From NCBI GenBank assembly GCA_021776925.1, contig JAJFFB010000183.1, positions 1 to 57,335 of the forward strand: a DNA stretch of 57,335 bases, in the 5' to 3' direction. Shown here one piece after another: positions 43,261 to 51,568 of the stretch. Numbering within the stretch: position 1 is the first letter of the stretch; every line of letters begins with the position of its first letter. The stretch comes from Planctomycetota bacterium (lineage in GTDB: Bacteria > Planctomycetota > UBA1135). The position numbers and the translations under genes are program-made. The notes under the pieces were generated by a model that made no database searches, was not told the origin of the DNA, and saw nothing but the letters and a program-made list of their open reading frames with translations.

Positions 43261-45507
43261 ATGGCCAGTCTTCCCTTGCTCCTCATCCTGGTGGTCCTCG
43301 GCCTTGCTCTGGCCGCGGTCGAGTGGCGGCGGGCTGAGCACTCACGACTGCGCCAGGACCTGAATACACTGCAGCAGGCCAAGAGCGGCGGTCGCCACCG
43401 TGCCCGGCTGCAATACCCCTGGATCGATCTGAGCCGCTGCATCGGTTGTGGCACCTGCGTCTCAGCGTGCCCGGAAGAGGGTGTGCTCGAGGTCATCCAC
43501 GGACAGGCACAGGTGGTCTTCGGATCGCGCTGCGTCGGGCACGGCCGCTGTGCCAGCGAGTGCCCGGTCGGCGCGGTGGCGCTGACCCTGGCCGATCGCG
43601 AAACGCGCCAGGACATCCCGGCGCTGACCGCAGAGCTGGAAGCCATCGGCCAGCCTGGCCTGTTCCTGGCCGGCGAGGTCACCGGCTACGCGCTGGTGCA
43701 GACCGCGGTCGACCACGGGCGCCGGGTCGCCGCGGAAGTCGCCCGCCGCCTCGCCGAAGGCGATCCGAGCGGGGCCAAGGGTGGCGGGCCGCGTTCGACC
43801 CTGGTGCGCGATCTGGTCGTCGTCGGCGCCGGTCCGGCGGGTTTGTCTTGTTCGCTCGAGGCGCGCCGCCTGGGACTTGATTTTGTCACCCTGGAGCAGG
43901 ACGAAATTGGCGGCACGGTGGCCAAATATCCGCGCGGCAAGCTGGTCATGACCCAGCCCATGGACCTGCCGCTGGCGGGCCGGCTGAAGAAGACCAGCTA
44001 TCTGAAGGAAGAGCTGGTCGAGCTGTGGCTGCAACTCGCCGATCAGCATCAGCTGCCGATCTTGGAGGGCGAGGTGCTGCTCGAGATCTCGCGCGATGAA
44101 CACGGCATCTTCTCGGTGTTCACGCCCAATCATGTCCACTATGCGCGCCATTTGTGCCTGGCCCTGGGCCGCCGCGGTACGCCGCGCAAGCTCGGAGTTC
44201 CAGGGGAGCAGTCGCACAAGGTGATTTACTCGCTGCAGGACGCGCGCGCGATGCAGGAGCGTTCGATCCTGGTCGTGGGGGGGGGTGACAGCGCGGTCGA
44301 AGCGGCGCTGGGTCTGAGCGAGCAGCCCGGCAACCAGGTGCATCTGTCCTACCGCAGGGAGCAGTTCTTCCGCCTCAAGCCGCGCAACGAGGACCGCATC
44401 CACAAGGCGGTCGGCGATGGCAGTGTGCGTGCCCACTTCGCCACCGAGGTGGTGCGCATCGAGGACCACCAGGTGGTGTTGAACCGCTTGCAGCCCGAGG
44501 CGCGCGATGAGTTTCCGCTGTCCAACGACGACGTCCTGGTGCTGGCGGGAGGGGTGCCGCCATTCCCCTTGCTCGAGGCGGCCGGGGTTTCCTTTGACCT
44601 CAGCCTGACCGACGCCCCGCCGCCGCTGATTGAGCGCGGCACCGGCCTGCTTGCCGCGCTGCGAGTGACATTTCTGCTGGGCCTGGCGCTGGCGGCGTGG
44701 TTCTTCCTGCACGCTGATTATTACGCCCTCAGCGACGCGCAACGCATCGACGACCCACGCCATTCCCTGCTGCGCCCGGCGAGCGGCCTGGGACTCGCGG
44801 GGGGCATTGCCGCCGTGACGATGATGCTGGCCAATCTGGCCTATCTGGCGCGGCGCTCGCAGCGCATTCCCTTCTGGTTCGGCAGCCTGAGCCGCTGGAT
44901 GGGTGCGCACGTCGGCACCGGAGTGGCCGCCTTGCTGCTGGCGCTTCTCCACGCGGGTTTCGCCGGCGGCAACACCCTCGGCGGCCACGCGCTGCTCGGC
45001 CTGTATCTGCTGGTGGCCACCGGCGGGGTTGGCCGTTACTTCTACTCCTTTGTGCCGCGCGCCGCCAACGGCCGTGAAATGGTGCTGGAAGAGGTCCAGC
45101 AGCAGATGAACACCGGTCTGCAGTCCTTGCACGGGGTGCATCCTGACTTCGTCGAGAGCGCGCGCCACGAGGTGTTTGCACTGATCGAGCGCACCCGCTG
45201 GCGCCAGGGTTTCTTCGGCAAGTTGTACGGCTTGCTGACCAGCCAGCGCGATTTGCGACGTACTTTGGCGCGGCTGCGCCGCCTGGCTGCACCCTACGAC
45301 GTCAACCCGCGGAAATTGCGCGAAGTGGTCGCCGCAGCGCGCAGCGCCCACCGCAACTCGATCGCGGTGGCGCATCTCGCCGACCTGCGCACGCTGCTGG
45401 CGAGCTGGCGTTATCTGCACCGCTGGGTGGCCTTGCTGGTGGTCCTGCTGGTGGCCGCCCACGTGTGGATGGCGTTGCGTTACGCGCGCCTCGGAGGGAT
45501 GCCATGA
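43261..45507 (+). CDS. Membrane-bound ferredoxin-FAD oxidoreductase, first gene of the multiheme cluster
   Basis: The 748-residue protein starts with a membrane helix (about residues 2-20) and a two-cluster ferredoxin part: CIGCGTCVSACP (about residue 60) and CVGHGRCASECP (about residue 91), in which a His replaces the second Cys. Next comes a TrxR-like FAD domain (VVGAGPAGLSC near residue 190, NAD-type VVGGGDSAVEAA near residue 337). At least five helices in the last 290 residues carry histidines (LLHAGF, LHRWVALL) that could bind heme b. It probably moves electrons between NAD(P)H or quinone and the cytochromes encoded behind it. ATG at 43261 is preferred; a TTG 24 bp upstream is possible. 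The 117-bp gap upstream holds a 9-G tract. The stop overlaps the next start (ATGA). Confidence 0.75.
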   Translation: MASLPLLLILVVLGLALAAVEWRRAEHSRLRQDLNTLQQAKSGGRHRARLQYPWIDLSRCIGCGTCVSACPEEGVLEVIHGQAQVVFGSRCVGHGRCASECPVGAVALTLADRETRQDIPALTAELEAIGQPGLFLAGEVTGYALVQTAVDHGRRVAAEVARRLAEGDPSGAKGGGPRSTLVRDLVVVGAGPAGLSCSLEARRLGLDFVTLEQDEIGGTVAKYPRGKLVMTQPMDLPLAGRLKKTSYLKEELVELWLQLADQHQLPILEGEVLLEISRDEHGIFSVFTPNHVHYARHLCLALGRRGTPRKLGVPGEQSHKVIYSLQDARAMQERSILVVGGGDSAVEAALGLSEQPGNQVHLSYRREQFFRLKPRNEDRIHKAVGDGSVRAHFATEVVRIEDHQVVLNRLQPEARDEFPLSNDDVLVLAGGVPPFPLLEAAGVSFDLSLTDAPPPLIERGTGLLAALRVTFLLGLALAAWFFLHADYYALSDAQRIDDPRHSLLRPASGLGLAGGIAAVTMMLANLAYLARRSQRIPFWFGSLSRWMGAHVGTGVAALLLALLHAGFAGGNTLGGHALLGLYLLVATGGVGRYFYSFVPRAANGREMVLEEVQQQMNTGLQSLHGVHPDFVESARHEVFALIERTRWRQGFFGKLYGLLTSQRDLRRTLARLRRLAAPYDVNPRKLREVVAAARSAHRNSIAVAHLADLRTLLASWRYLHRWVALLVVLLVAAHVWMALRYARLGGMP

Positions 45508-47849
45508 ACAAAGCGGGACGACTGCTGATCGCCATGCTGTCCGCCGTCGCCGTGGTGAGCCTGGTGCTGCTCGACCTGGCCGATCCGAGCCCGGGGCCGA
45601 TCACCACGGTGCACGCGCAACTCGCCGACCTGAGCGACGGGCGCGCCTGCGATCTGTGCCACGGAGAATCCCCACAGGACATGGCGCGCGCGTGCACCGC
45701 CTGCCACCAGGCGATCGCCTCCCAGCTGCAGGCGGCCAGCGGCATCCACGGCGGGCTGACGCCCGAAAAGGTCGCCGCATGCGGCACCTGCCATCAGGAA
45801 CACCACGGCGACGCCGTCGAACTCGGCGCCGCGCGCAGTTTCCGCCTCGCCGGACTGGAGGGGCCGATTGGCTTTGATCACGGCCACACCGACTTCGCTC
45901 TGGACGGTCGCCACGACACCCTGGAGTGCAGCGCCTGCCATCCAAACGCCGACCGCCAACCGCTGCCGGCGGGGGTGAGTCGCTATCTGGGGCAGGTCCA
46001 GTCGTGTGCCTCCTGCCACGATGATCCGCACGCCGGGGCGATGCAGCGCTCGTGTGAATCCTGCCACGGTCAGGAACACCCCTTCGCCGACCTGGCAAAT
46101 TTCCTTCACACAGAAGAATTTCCGCTGCACGGTTCGCATGGTGGGCTGGCGTGCGCGGAGTGCCACGAGAGCGACAGCGATCGATCGGTGGAGGCACTCA
46201 GCGATGCCGATGCGCAGCTCCCGTGGCGCAGTTGTGTAGCTTGTCACGAGTCTCCGCACCGCTCCTGGAAGGACCAGGCGTGTTCCGAATGTCATTCGGA
46301 AAAGCACCCCGACTTCCGCCGGCCTGCGGCGCAACTGGAGGCCAGCCAGCACGCGGCCAGCGGCTTCGGCCTCGACGCGCCGCACGCTGGATTGGAATGT
46401 GCGCAGTGCCATGCGGACACCGCGGGAACCTCTTTCGCCACGCGCTACCCGGGACGCGCGGCCGATCAGTGCCGCGTATGCCACGCCGATCCGCACCTGG
46501 GCCAGTTCGATCATCCGCCCTATCAGGAGCAGGGTTGTCTGAGCTGCCACCAGCGTCATCAGTTCACCCCGCACGCCTTCGAAGCCGGCGATCACGCGCT
46601 GACCTCCTTCGCCCTCGAGGGTGCCCACCGATCCGCCGAGTGCAACACCTGTCATGACCAGATGCTGGCCGCCTCCATGGGGGGGGGCCAAGTGGAGTGT
46701 CGCCGTTTCAACGGCACTCCCTCGAGCTGTGCCGCCTGCCACGACGACGCGCACCAGGGAGCTTTCGACCGCATTGCCGATTTGCGCGTCGCAGACGGTT
46801 CCGCAGATTGCGCTCGCTGCCATTCCAGCGAGGCCTTTCACCCTGCAACGAGCGCATTCCAGCACGACCGCTGGACGGCCTATCCACTGACCGGCGCCCA
46901 TCTGCAGGCGGAGTGCGAAGCCTGCCACCCGCGCGCCGTCGTCGCCGATCCGAGCGGACGCCGCTTCGGTCGCGTGGCTCAGCACTTCCCCGGCAATCCG
47001 GACTCGTGCGCCGGATGCCACGCCGACCTTCACCAGGGCAGCTTCGATCAGGACGGGCTTCCGCTGACGGTTGAGGGTGCCTCAGGCTGCGCGCGCTGTC
47101 ACGACACCCGCGCCTTTCAACTCGCCGCCGGTGCACCCTTTGATCACCGACTGTGGACCGGCTTCGCCCTGGCCGGCGCGCACCGCCAGGCCCAGTGCCA
47201 CAGCTGCCATCCCGGCGGCGAGGCGCTGCAGCCGCCGCGGCGCCTGGGACTGGCCGCCGACCACGCGCGCGGTGACCCGGCGCTGTGCGCCAGTTGTCAT
47301 CAGGATCCGCACGGCGGCGTTTTCAGCCGCCCACTGCTGCCACGCAGCGTCAACGGCGCAAACGGGTGTGCGCGCTGTCATCAGCAGAACACCTTCCGCG
47401 TCGCCTCGCTGGGGGATTTTGATCACGATCGCTGGACGCGCTATCCCTTGCAAGGCGCCCACGCGGAGGCCGAATGCGTGGCCTGTCACGCGGTGCTGCC
47501 GCGCCCAGACGCGCTCGGCCGCAGCACCGCGCGTGCGCCTGGCAGTGCCTGCGCCGATTGCCACGCCGATCCCCACGTCGGCCAGTTCCGTGCCGCGGCA
47601 GCCTCGCCGCAGACCGACTGCACGCGCTGTCATAGCAACGCCAGCGACCAGTTCGAGATCGAGGATTTCGACCATGACCGTCTCACTTCCTTCCACTTGG
47701 ACCAGGACCACGCGCGGCTGGATTGCGCCGCCTGCCACCAGGCGTGGCCTTTGCAGGGCGGCGGCAGCGCGGTGCGCTACAAGCCTCTGGGAATTAAATG
47801 CCAGGACTGCCACAGCGTCGTGCCGCGAGGCACTGGGGGGGGGCGATGA
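45504..47849 (+). CDS. 26-heme exported cytochrome c
   Basis: The 781-residue product has an N-terminal signal or anchor (about residues 7-25) and 26 CxxCH heme motifs, from CDLCH (about residue 51) to CQDCH (about residue 770), one heme per 30 residues. Many hemes sit in a repeated module: an F-D-H triplet, eight to twelve residues, then G-A-H, four to five residues and CxxCH, with FDHDRWTRYPLQGAH one clear copy. Such spacing suggests a nanowire-like heme chain that can span the periplasm. The start has GGAGGG 5 bases upstream and overlaps the previous stop. The 3' end overlaps the barrel gene. G-tracts occur at 46679-46687 and at the very end (47835-47843). No catalytic heme motif such as CxxCK is present, so a wire is likelier than a reductase. 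Confidence 0.9.
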   Translation: MNKAGRLLIAMLSAVAVVSLVLLDLADPSPGPITTVHAQLADLSDGRACDLCHGESPQDMARACTACHQAIASQLQAASGIHGGLTPEKVAACGTCHQEHHGDAVELGAARSFRLAGLEGPIGFDHGHTDFALDGRHDTLECSACHPNADRQPLPAGVSRYLGQVQSCASCHDDPHAGAMQRSCESCHGQEHPFADLANFLHTEEFPLHGSHGGLACAECHESDSDRSVEALSDADAQLPWRSCVACHESPHRSWKDQACSECHSEKHPDFRRPAAQLEASQHAASGFGLDAPHAGLECAQCHADTAGTSFATRYPGRAADQCRVCHADPHLGQFDHPPYQEQGCLSCHQRHQFTPHAFEAGDHALTSFALEGAHRSAECNTCHDQMLAASMGGGQVECRRFNGTPSSCAACHDDAHQGAFDRIADLRVADGSADCARCHSSEAFHPATSAFQHDRWTAYPLTGAHLQAECEACHPRAVVADPSGRRFGRVAQHFPGNPDSCAGCHADLHQGSFDQDGLPLTVEGASGCARCHDTRAFQLAAGAPFDHRLWTGFALAGAHRQAQCHSCHPGGEALQPPRRLGLAADHARGDPALCASCHQDPHGGVFSRPLLPRSVNGANGCARCHQQNTFRVASLGDFDHDRWTRYPLQGAHAEAECVACHAVLPRPDALGRSTARAPGSACADCHADPHVGQFRAAAASPQTDCTRCHSNASDQFEIEDFDHDRLTSFHLDQDHARLDCAACHQAWPLQGGGSAVRYKPLGIKCQDCHSVVPRGTGGGR

Positions 47850-49567
47850 GCCGCCGCCGATCTAGTTTCTGGACCCTCGCCGTGTGGCTGTGCACGCCGG
47901 TCTTCGCGTGTTGCGCTGCGGCCTCCGCGTCAGCCCTATCGGCGACGCCCGCAGCAAATTTGGGTGGCCCGGCATTTTTCCAAGAAGAAGGGAACGATGG
48001 GCAGCGGCGCGAGGGCCGCGTGCTTGCGGTAGCCCAGCAACAGGTGCAGATCGACCTCGGCAGTCAGGCCGGGGTGCAGCCGGGCGACCGCGCGCGCTTT
48101 CTGCCGATCGGCGCGCCGCCGGTAACGGGCCGCGTCGAGACGGTGGAAGGGCGTGCCTCCTGGGTGCGCCTGGACCGCGCCGCGCCGGCGGTGGAGCCGG
48201 GCGTGGCGGTCGAGGTGCTGCTGCCTCCGGGGCGCCGGCAGGGCGCAGCGCGAGACTATGGGGCCGGAGTTCCCGGCACCACGCCGGCCTGGAGCCGCAA
48301 GGACGCCCCCTTCGACTCGGCACGGCCGTTGCTGGCCGAGGATCCCTTGCAGCCGCAAGAGCGGCCGAGCCTGTGGAGCGGGCGCGTCTACCTGTCCGCC
48401 GACAGCGTATGGGAGCAGGAGGAACTCGATAGTCAGAGCACCTTCGGCCGCATGGGTCTGGACCTGCGCGGTGAAAACCCTTTCGGCGCCGGCGGCCGCA
48501 TGCACTTCGCCCTGGATCTGGACCTGCGCTCCTTTTCCGCCGACGGCCTGGCCAGCGAAAGCGACAGCGCAGCGCGCGTCGAACGCTTGTCCTACACCCA
48601 CGGCGGCGATCGCTTCCACGCGCTGCGCTGGCAGGCGGGCCGCTTCCTGCAATACGGGGTGCCTGAATTCGGCGTGGTCGACGGCGCCGAGGTGTCCTAT
48701 CGCGTCCACTCCGGCGACCGCTTCGGCGGCAGCTTCGGGCTGATGCCCGAGCCCGGCCAGGACTACCGCACCGGCGACGACCTGCAGGTGTCGGCCTTCT
48801 ATCGCTGGGTCGCTGACGAGGACGAGCGCCTGCGCCTGACCGCTGGCGCACAGAAGACCTGGCACGACGGCAGCGCCGACCGGGATCTGCTGCTGCTCAA
48901 GGCCGAGTACCTGCCGTCGACCAGCTTCCGTTGGCGCACCAGCGCGTGGATCGATTTCTACGACGCCGCCGACGTCGGCAAGGGCGACGGACCCGAGGTC
49001 ACCTTGTTGCACAGCAATGCCAGCTGGCGTTGGTCCGACAGCGGCGCTTCGGTGGGATTCCGCCAGTGGCGCTTCCCGCAGTTGCTGCGCTATCAGGCCG
49101 GCAGTTTCACCAACTTTGAGCTGCTCAACGCCAGCACCTCGCGCGTCGACGCCCGCTGGTGGACGCGCTTCAGCGGGCGCCAGCGCCTGAGCCTGCGCGC
49201 CGACAGCTGGAATTCCAACGCCGATAGCGGCGGCGGTGGCGAGGTGCGTCTGGACTGGCCCGATCTGATCGCCAGCGGTCTGCATTCGAGCGCGGCGCTG
49301 TTCCTGCGCAGCGGTGGTTTCTCCGAGGTGACCGGCGTGCGCTTGGGACAGAGTTACGCCAACGACTGGGGCAGCTGGCGGCTCAACTGGGAAAGCGCCA
49401 ACTACACCCCGGTGGGCGGGGACACCGACCTGCTCGAACACGATCTGCGCCTGTCCTGGAACCAGGGTTCGGCCGCTGGCTGGAGTTTCGGCCTCGACGC
49501 CGGCTACCGTTTCGGTGACCAGATCGACAGCCCCTCTCTCGGTTTCTTCCTGCAACGGAGTTTTTGA
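47846..49567 (+). CDS. Outer-membrane beta-barrel protein of the multiheme cluster
   Basis: The 573-residue product has a signal peptide (about residues 1-28). A small beta domain of about 100 residues (REGRVLAVAQQQVQIDLGSQ... to VAVEVLLPP) resembles SH3/FlgT-like folds. A linker then precedes roughly 380 residues of alternating aromatic and polar strands, for example RMHFALDLDLRSFSADG and DARWWTRFSGRQRLSLRADS. It ends LGFFLQRSF, with the terminal Phe expected of outer-membrane barrels. Its place between a periplasmic-type and a lipoprotein-type cytochrome mimics MtrB/OmbB porins that sheath a heme wire. It is shorter than MtrB and I see no detectable MtrB motif. Both ends overlap the neighbouring genes, so it is translated with them. 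Confidence 0.72.
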   Translation: MSRRRSSFWTLAVWLCTPVFACCAAASASALSATPAANLGGPAFFQEEGNDGQRREGRVLAVAQQQVQIDLGSQAGVQPGDRARFLPIGAPPVTGRVETVEGRASWVRLDRAAPAVEPGVAVEVLLPPGRRQGAARDYGAGVPGTTPAWSRKDAPFDSARPLLAEDPLQPQERPSLWSGRVYLSADSVWEQEELDSQSTFGRMGLDLRGENPFGAGGRMHFALDLDLRSFSADGLASESDSAARVERLSYTHGGDRFHALRWQAGRFLQYGVPEFGVVDGAEVSYRVHSGDRFGGSFGLMPEPGQDYRTGDDLQVSAFYRWVADEDERLRLTAGAQKTWHDGSADRDLLLLKAEYLPSTSFRWRTSAWIDFYDAADVGKGDGPEVTLLHSNASWRWSDSGASVGFRQWRFPQLLRYQAGSFTNFELLNASTSRVDARWWTRFSGRQRLSLRADSWNSNADSGGGGEVRLDWPDLIASGLHSSAALFLRSGGFSEVTGVRLGQSYANDWGSWRLNWESANYTPVGGDTDLLEHDLRLSWNQGSAAGWSFGLDAGYRFGDQIDSPSLGFFLQRSF

Positions 49568-50931
49568 TGAGCGCTTCTCCCTTCTTGAACCGAGGTCTGC
49601 GTGTGGCGCTGCCGCTGCTGCTGGCGGGGTCGATCACCATCTGGGCGTGCGTGGGCGGCCCACAGCATTTGCCGAACACATGGTGGGCCGGGCAGGGACC
49701 GGTGATCTCGCACCAAAACTTCCCCGCCGATTGTGCGCTGTGCCACACCACCCGCGATTGGCGCACGCTGAAGGAGGACTTCCAATTCGACCACGCGGTC
49801 GAGACCGGAGTCGCATTGGCCGGTGCGCACAGCACGGCGCAGTGTCTGCGCTGTCACAACGACCGCGGTCCGGTGGCGGTCTTCGCCCAACGCGGCTGCG
49901 CCGGTTGTCATGAAGACGTGCACCAGGGACAGCTCGGTGGCAACTGCCGCAATTGCCACGAGGAACACGATTGGAGGCCGCAGGGGCAGATCGCCGAGCA
50001 TCAGCAGACGCGCTTTCCGTTGCTGGGGGCGCACGCGGCGACCACCTGCGAGCGCTGTCATCCTGGTATCGGTTCGGGGGCGATCGAGGTGCTCAGCATC
50101 GACTGCGCCGGCTGCCACCAGGACGATCTGGCGCGTGCGCAGAACCCGGACCACCTGGCCCAGGGCTGGGTGCAGGACTGCGAGACCTGTCATTTGCCGA
50201 CGCGCTGGACAGGAGCCGGGTTCCGCCACGAGGGTTTCCAGCTGACCGGACAGCACCTCGTCGTCGACTGCGAAGCCTGCCACGTGGGGGGGGTGTTCAG
50301 CGCACTTCCGACCGACTGCTTCGCCTGCCACGATCAGGACTACCAGTTGGCCCTCGACCCCGACCACCCCGGCCTCGGCTTCCCGCAGGATTGCGAACGC
50401 TGCCACGGAACCTTCGCCTGGCTGCCGGCGAAATTCAATCACTACTGGGTCGGCAGCAACTGCGTCGACTGCCACCTGGCTGAGTACCAGGCAACCACCG
50501 ATCCGGACCACCTCGCCAGCGGGTTCTCCCAGCAGTGTGCCGACTGCCACCGCACCAATACCTGGGTTCCTGCCAACTTTGATCACCAGGGCATCACCAG
50601 TGGATGCGTCGACTGCCACCTGGACGATTTCCAGGCCACCAACGACCCGAACCATCAAGCGGCGGGCTTCCCACAGGATTGCGAGATCTGTCACAACACC
50701 AATACCTGGCAGGGCGCGACCTTTGATCACGATTTCCCGATCACTTCAGGGGACCACAAGAACCTGGATTGCGTCGACTGCCATCTGGTGCCTGGCAACT
50801 ACGCCAGTTTCTCCTGCATCGACTGCCACGAGCACAACAAGAGCGACATGGACCAAGAGCATCAGGGCGAGTCCGGTTACGTCTACGCCAGCCAGGCCTG
50901 TCTGCAGTGCCATCCGGACGGCAAGGAGTGA
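49567..50931 (+). CDS. 17-heme lipoprotein cytochrome c
   Basis: The 454-residue product begins with a hydrophobic signal ending in TIWAC, a reasonable lipobox, and carries 17 CxxCH motifs from CALCH (about residue 57) to CLQCH near the C-terminus. The module with a His about seven residues before CxxCH (GAHSTAQCLRCH, GQHLVVDCEACH) recurs, as in the 26-heme protein, so the two are related. The second half has shorter repeats with CVDCHL and NTNTW. A lipid anchor would let it sit in the outer membrane, possibly facing outward as a terminal reductase or oxidase. Its ATG shares one base with the barrel stop (TGATG). No further cytochrome gene follows. Confidence 0.87.
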   Translation: MSASPFLNRGLRVALPLLLAGSITIWACVGGPQHLPNTWWAGQGPVISHQNFPADCALCHTTRDWRTLKEDFQFDHAVETGVALAGAHSTAQCLRCHNDRGPVAVFAQRGCAGCHEDVHQGQLGGNCRNCHEEHDWRPQGQIAEHQQTRFPLLGAHAATTCERCHPGIGSGAIEVLSIDCAGCHQDDLARAQNPDHLAQGWVQDCETCHLPTRWTGAGFRHEGFQLTGQHLVVDCEACHVGGVFSALPTDCFACHDQDYQLALDPDHPGLGFPQDCERCHGTFAWLPAKFNHYWVGSNCVDCHLAEYQATTDPDHLASGFSQQCADCHRTNTWVPANFDHQGITSGCVDCHLDDFQATNDPNHQAAGFPQDCEICHNTNTWQGATFDHDFPITSGDHKNLDCVDCHLVPGNYASFSCIDCHEHNKSDMDQEHQGESGYVYASQACLQCHPDGKE

Positions 50932-50961
50932 GCTGCGCGGGGCGCTGCTAACCTATGCCGC

Positions 50962-51465
50962 GTGCCGTCGTCGCAGCCGATCTTGTGGAGCCCGCGCAAG
51001 CTGCGCCTGATCCTCAACTGGTATCCGCCCAACCTGTTCCAGCGCATCCATGTGGGCGAGGTCGACCCGGCGTATCGCTGGCTCAAGGTGTATCTGAAGC
51101 GCTCCTTGCTGACGCGCAATTTCAATGGCTCGGCCTTTGGCGGCAGCATCTACAGCGCCGCGGATCCGTGGTTTCCGATCCTGTACTGGCAGGCGCTGGC
51201 GCGCGAAGGGCTGGCTTTGCAGGGCTGGTTGAAAGAGGGGCGCGCCGATTACAAGAAGCCCGCGCGCAGCCGCCTCGAGTACCACTTCAGCATCAGCGAA
51301 GCGGACCTGCAACGCGCGCGTGACAATCTTGATCGATTTGGAACGACCGTGCACCGCAACCAGGTCGAGGCGATCGATCGCGACGGCGACGTGTGCGCGG
51401 TGGTCGAGTGCGTTTCCTACCTGCGCCTGCTGCGCCCCGGCCAGCACGAAGGCGCCGGATTCTAG
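50962..51465 (+). CDS. DUF4442-like (hotdog-fold) protein
   Basis: The 167-residue product resembles DUF4442 proteins, which have a PaaI/YiiD-type hotdog thioesterase fold. Typical parts are RLILNWYPPNLFQRIHV at the start and TRNFNGSAFGGSIYSAADPW in the middle, where the Asn and Gly-Gly fit the family's active-site region. The only start in frame is GTG at 50962. The last nine codons (PGQHEGAGF and the TAG) lie within the first copy of a 40-bp duplication; the second copy follows directly after the stop. It follows the cytochrome cluster by 30 bp but has no obvious link to it. Substrate unknown. Confidence 0.65.
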   Translation: MPSSQPILWSPRKLRLILNWYPPNLFQRIHVGEVDPAYRWLKVYLKRSLLTRNFNGSAFGGSIYSAADPWFPILYWQALAREGLALQGWLKEGRADYKKPARSRLEYHFSISEADLQRARDNLDRFGTTVHRNQVEAIDRDGDVCAVVECVSYLRLLRPGQHEGAGF

Positions 51466-51513
51466 GGGCGGCCCCCCCGGCCAGCACGAAGGCGCCGGAT
51501 TCTAGGGGCGGCC
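51435..51513 (+). repeat. 40-bp tandem duplication spanning a stop codon
   Basis: Two copies begin at 51435 and 51475 with CCCCGGCCAGCACGAAGGCG and continue identically through GCCGGATTCTAG to GGGGCGGCC. The first copy contains the end and stop of the DUF4442-like gene. The second is non-coding but would encode the same nine residues and stop. The near-perfect identity points to recent slippage or duplication. A 7-C run sits at the junction. Confidence 0.95.
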
Positions 51514-51568
51514 AGCTTGCCCATCGCGGGCGCCGGGCATGCCGCCATGCCCCGATTCGGAAGACCGG

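Noticed and set aside
45504..50931. CRISPR-like or tandem DNA repeat array suggested by regularly spaced TGCCAC words
   Set aside because: The spacing comes from CxxCH heme codons in two cytochrome genes; the DNA between them is not repeated exactly.
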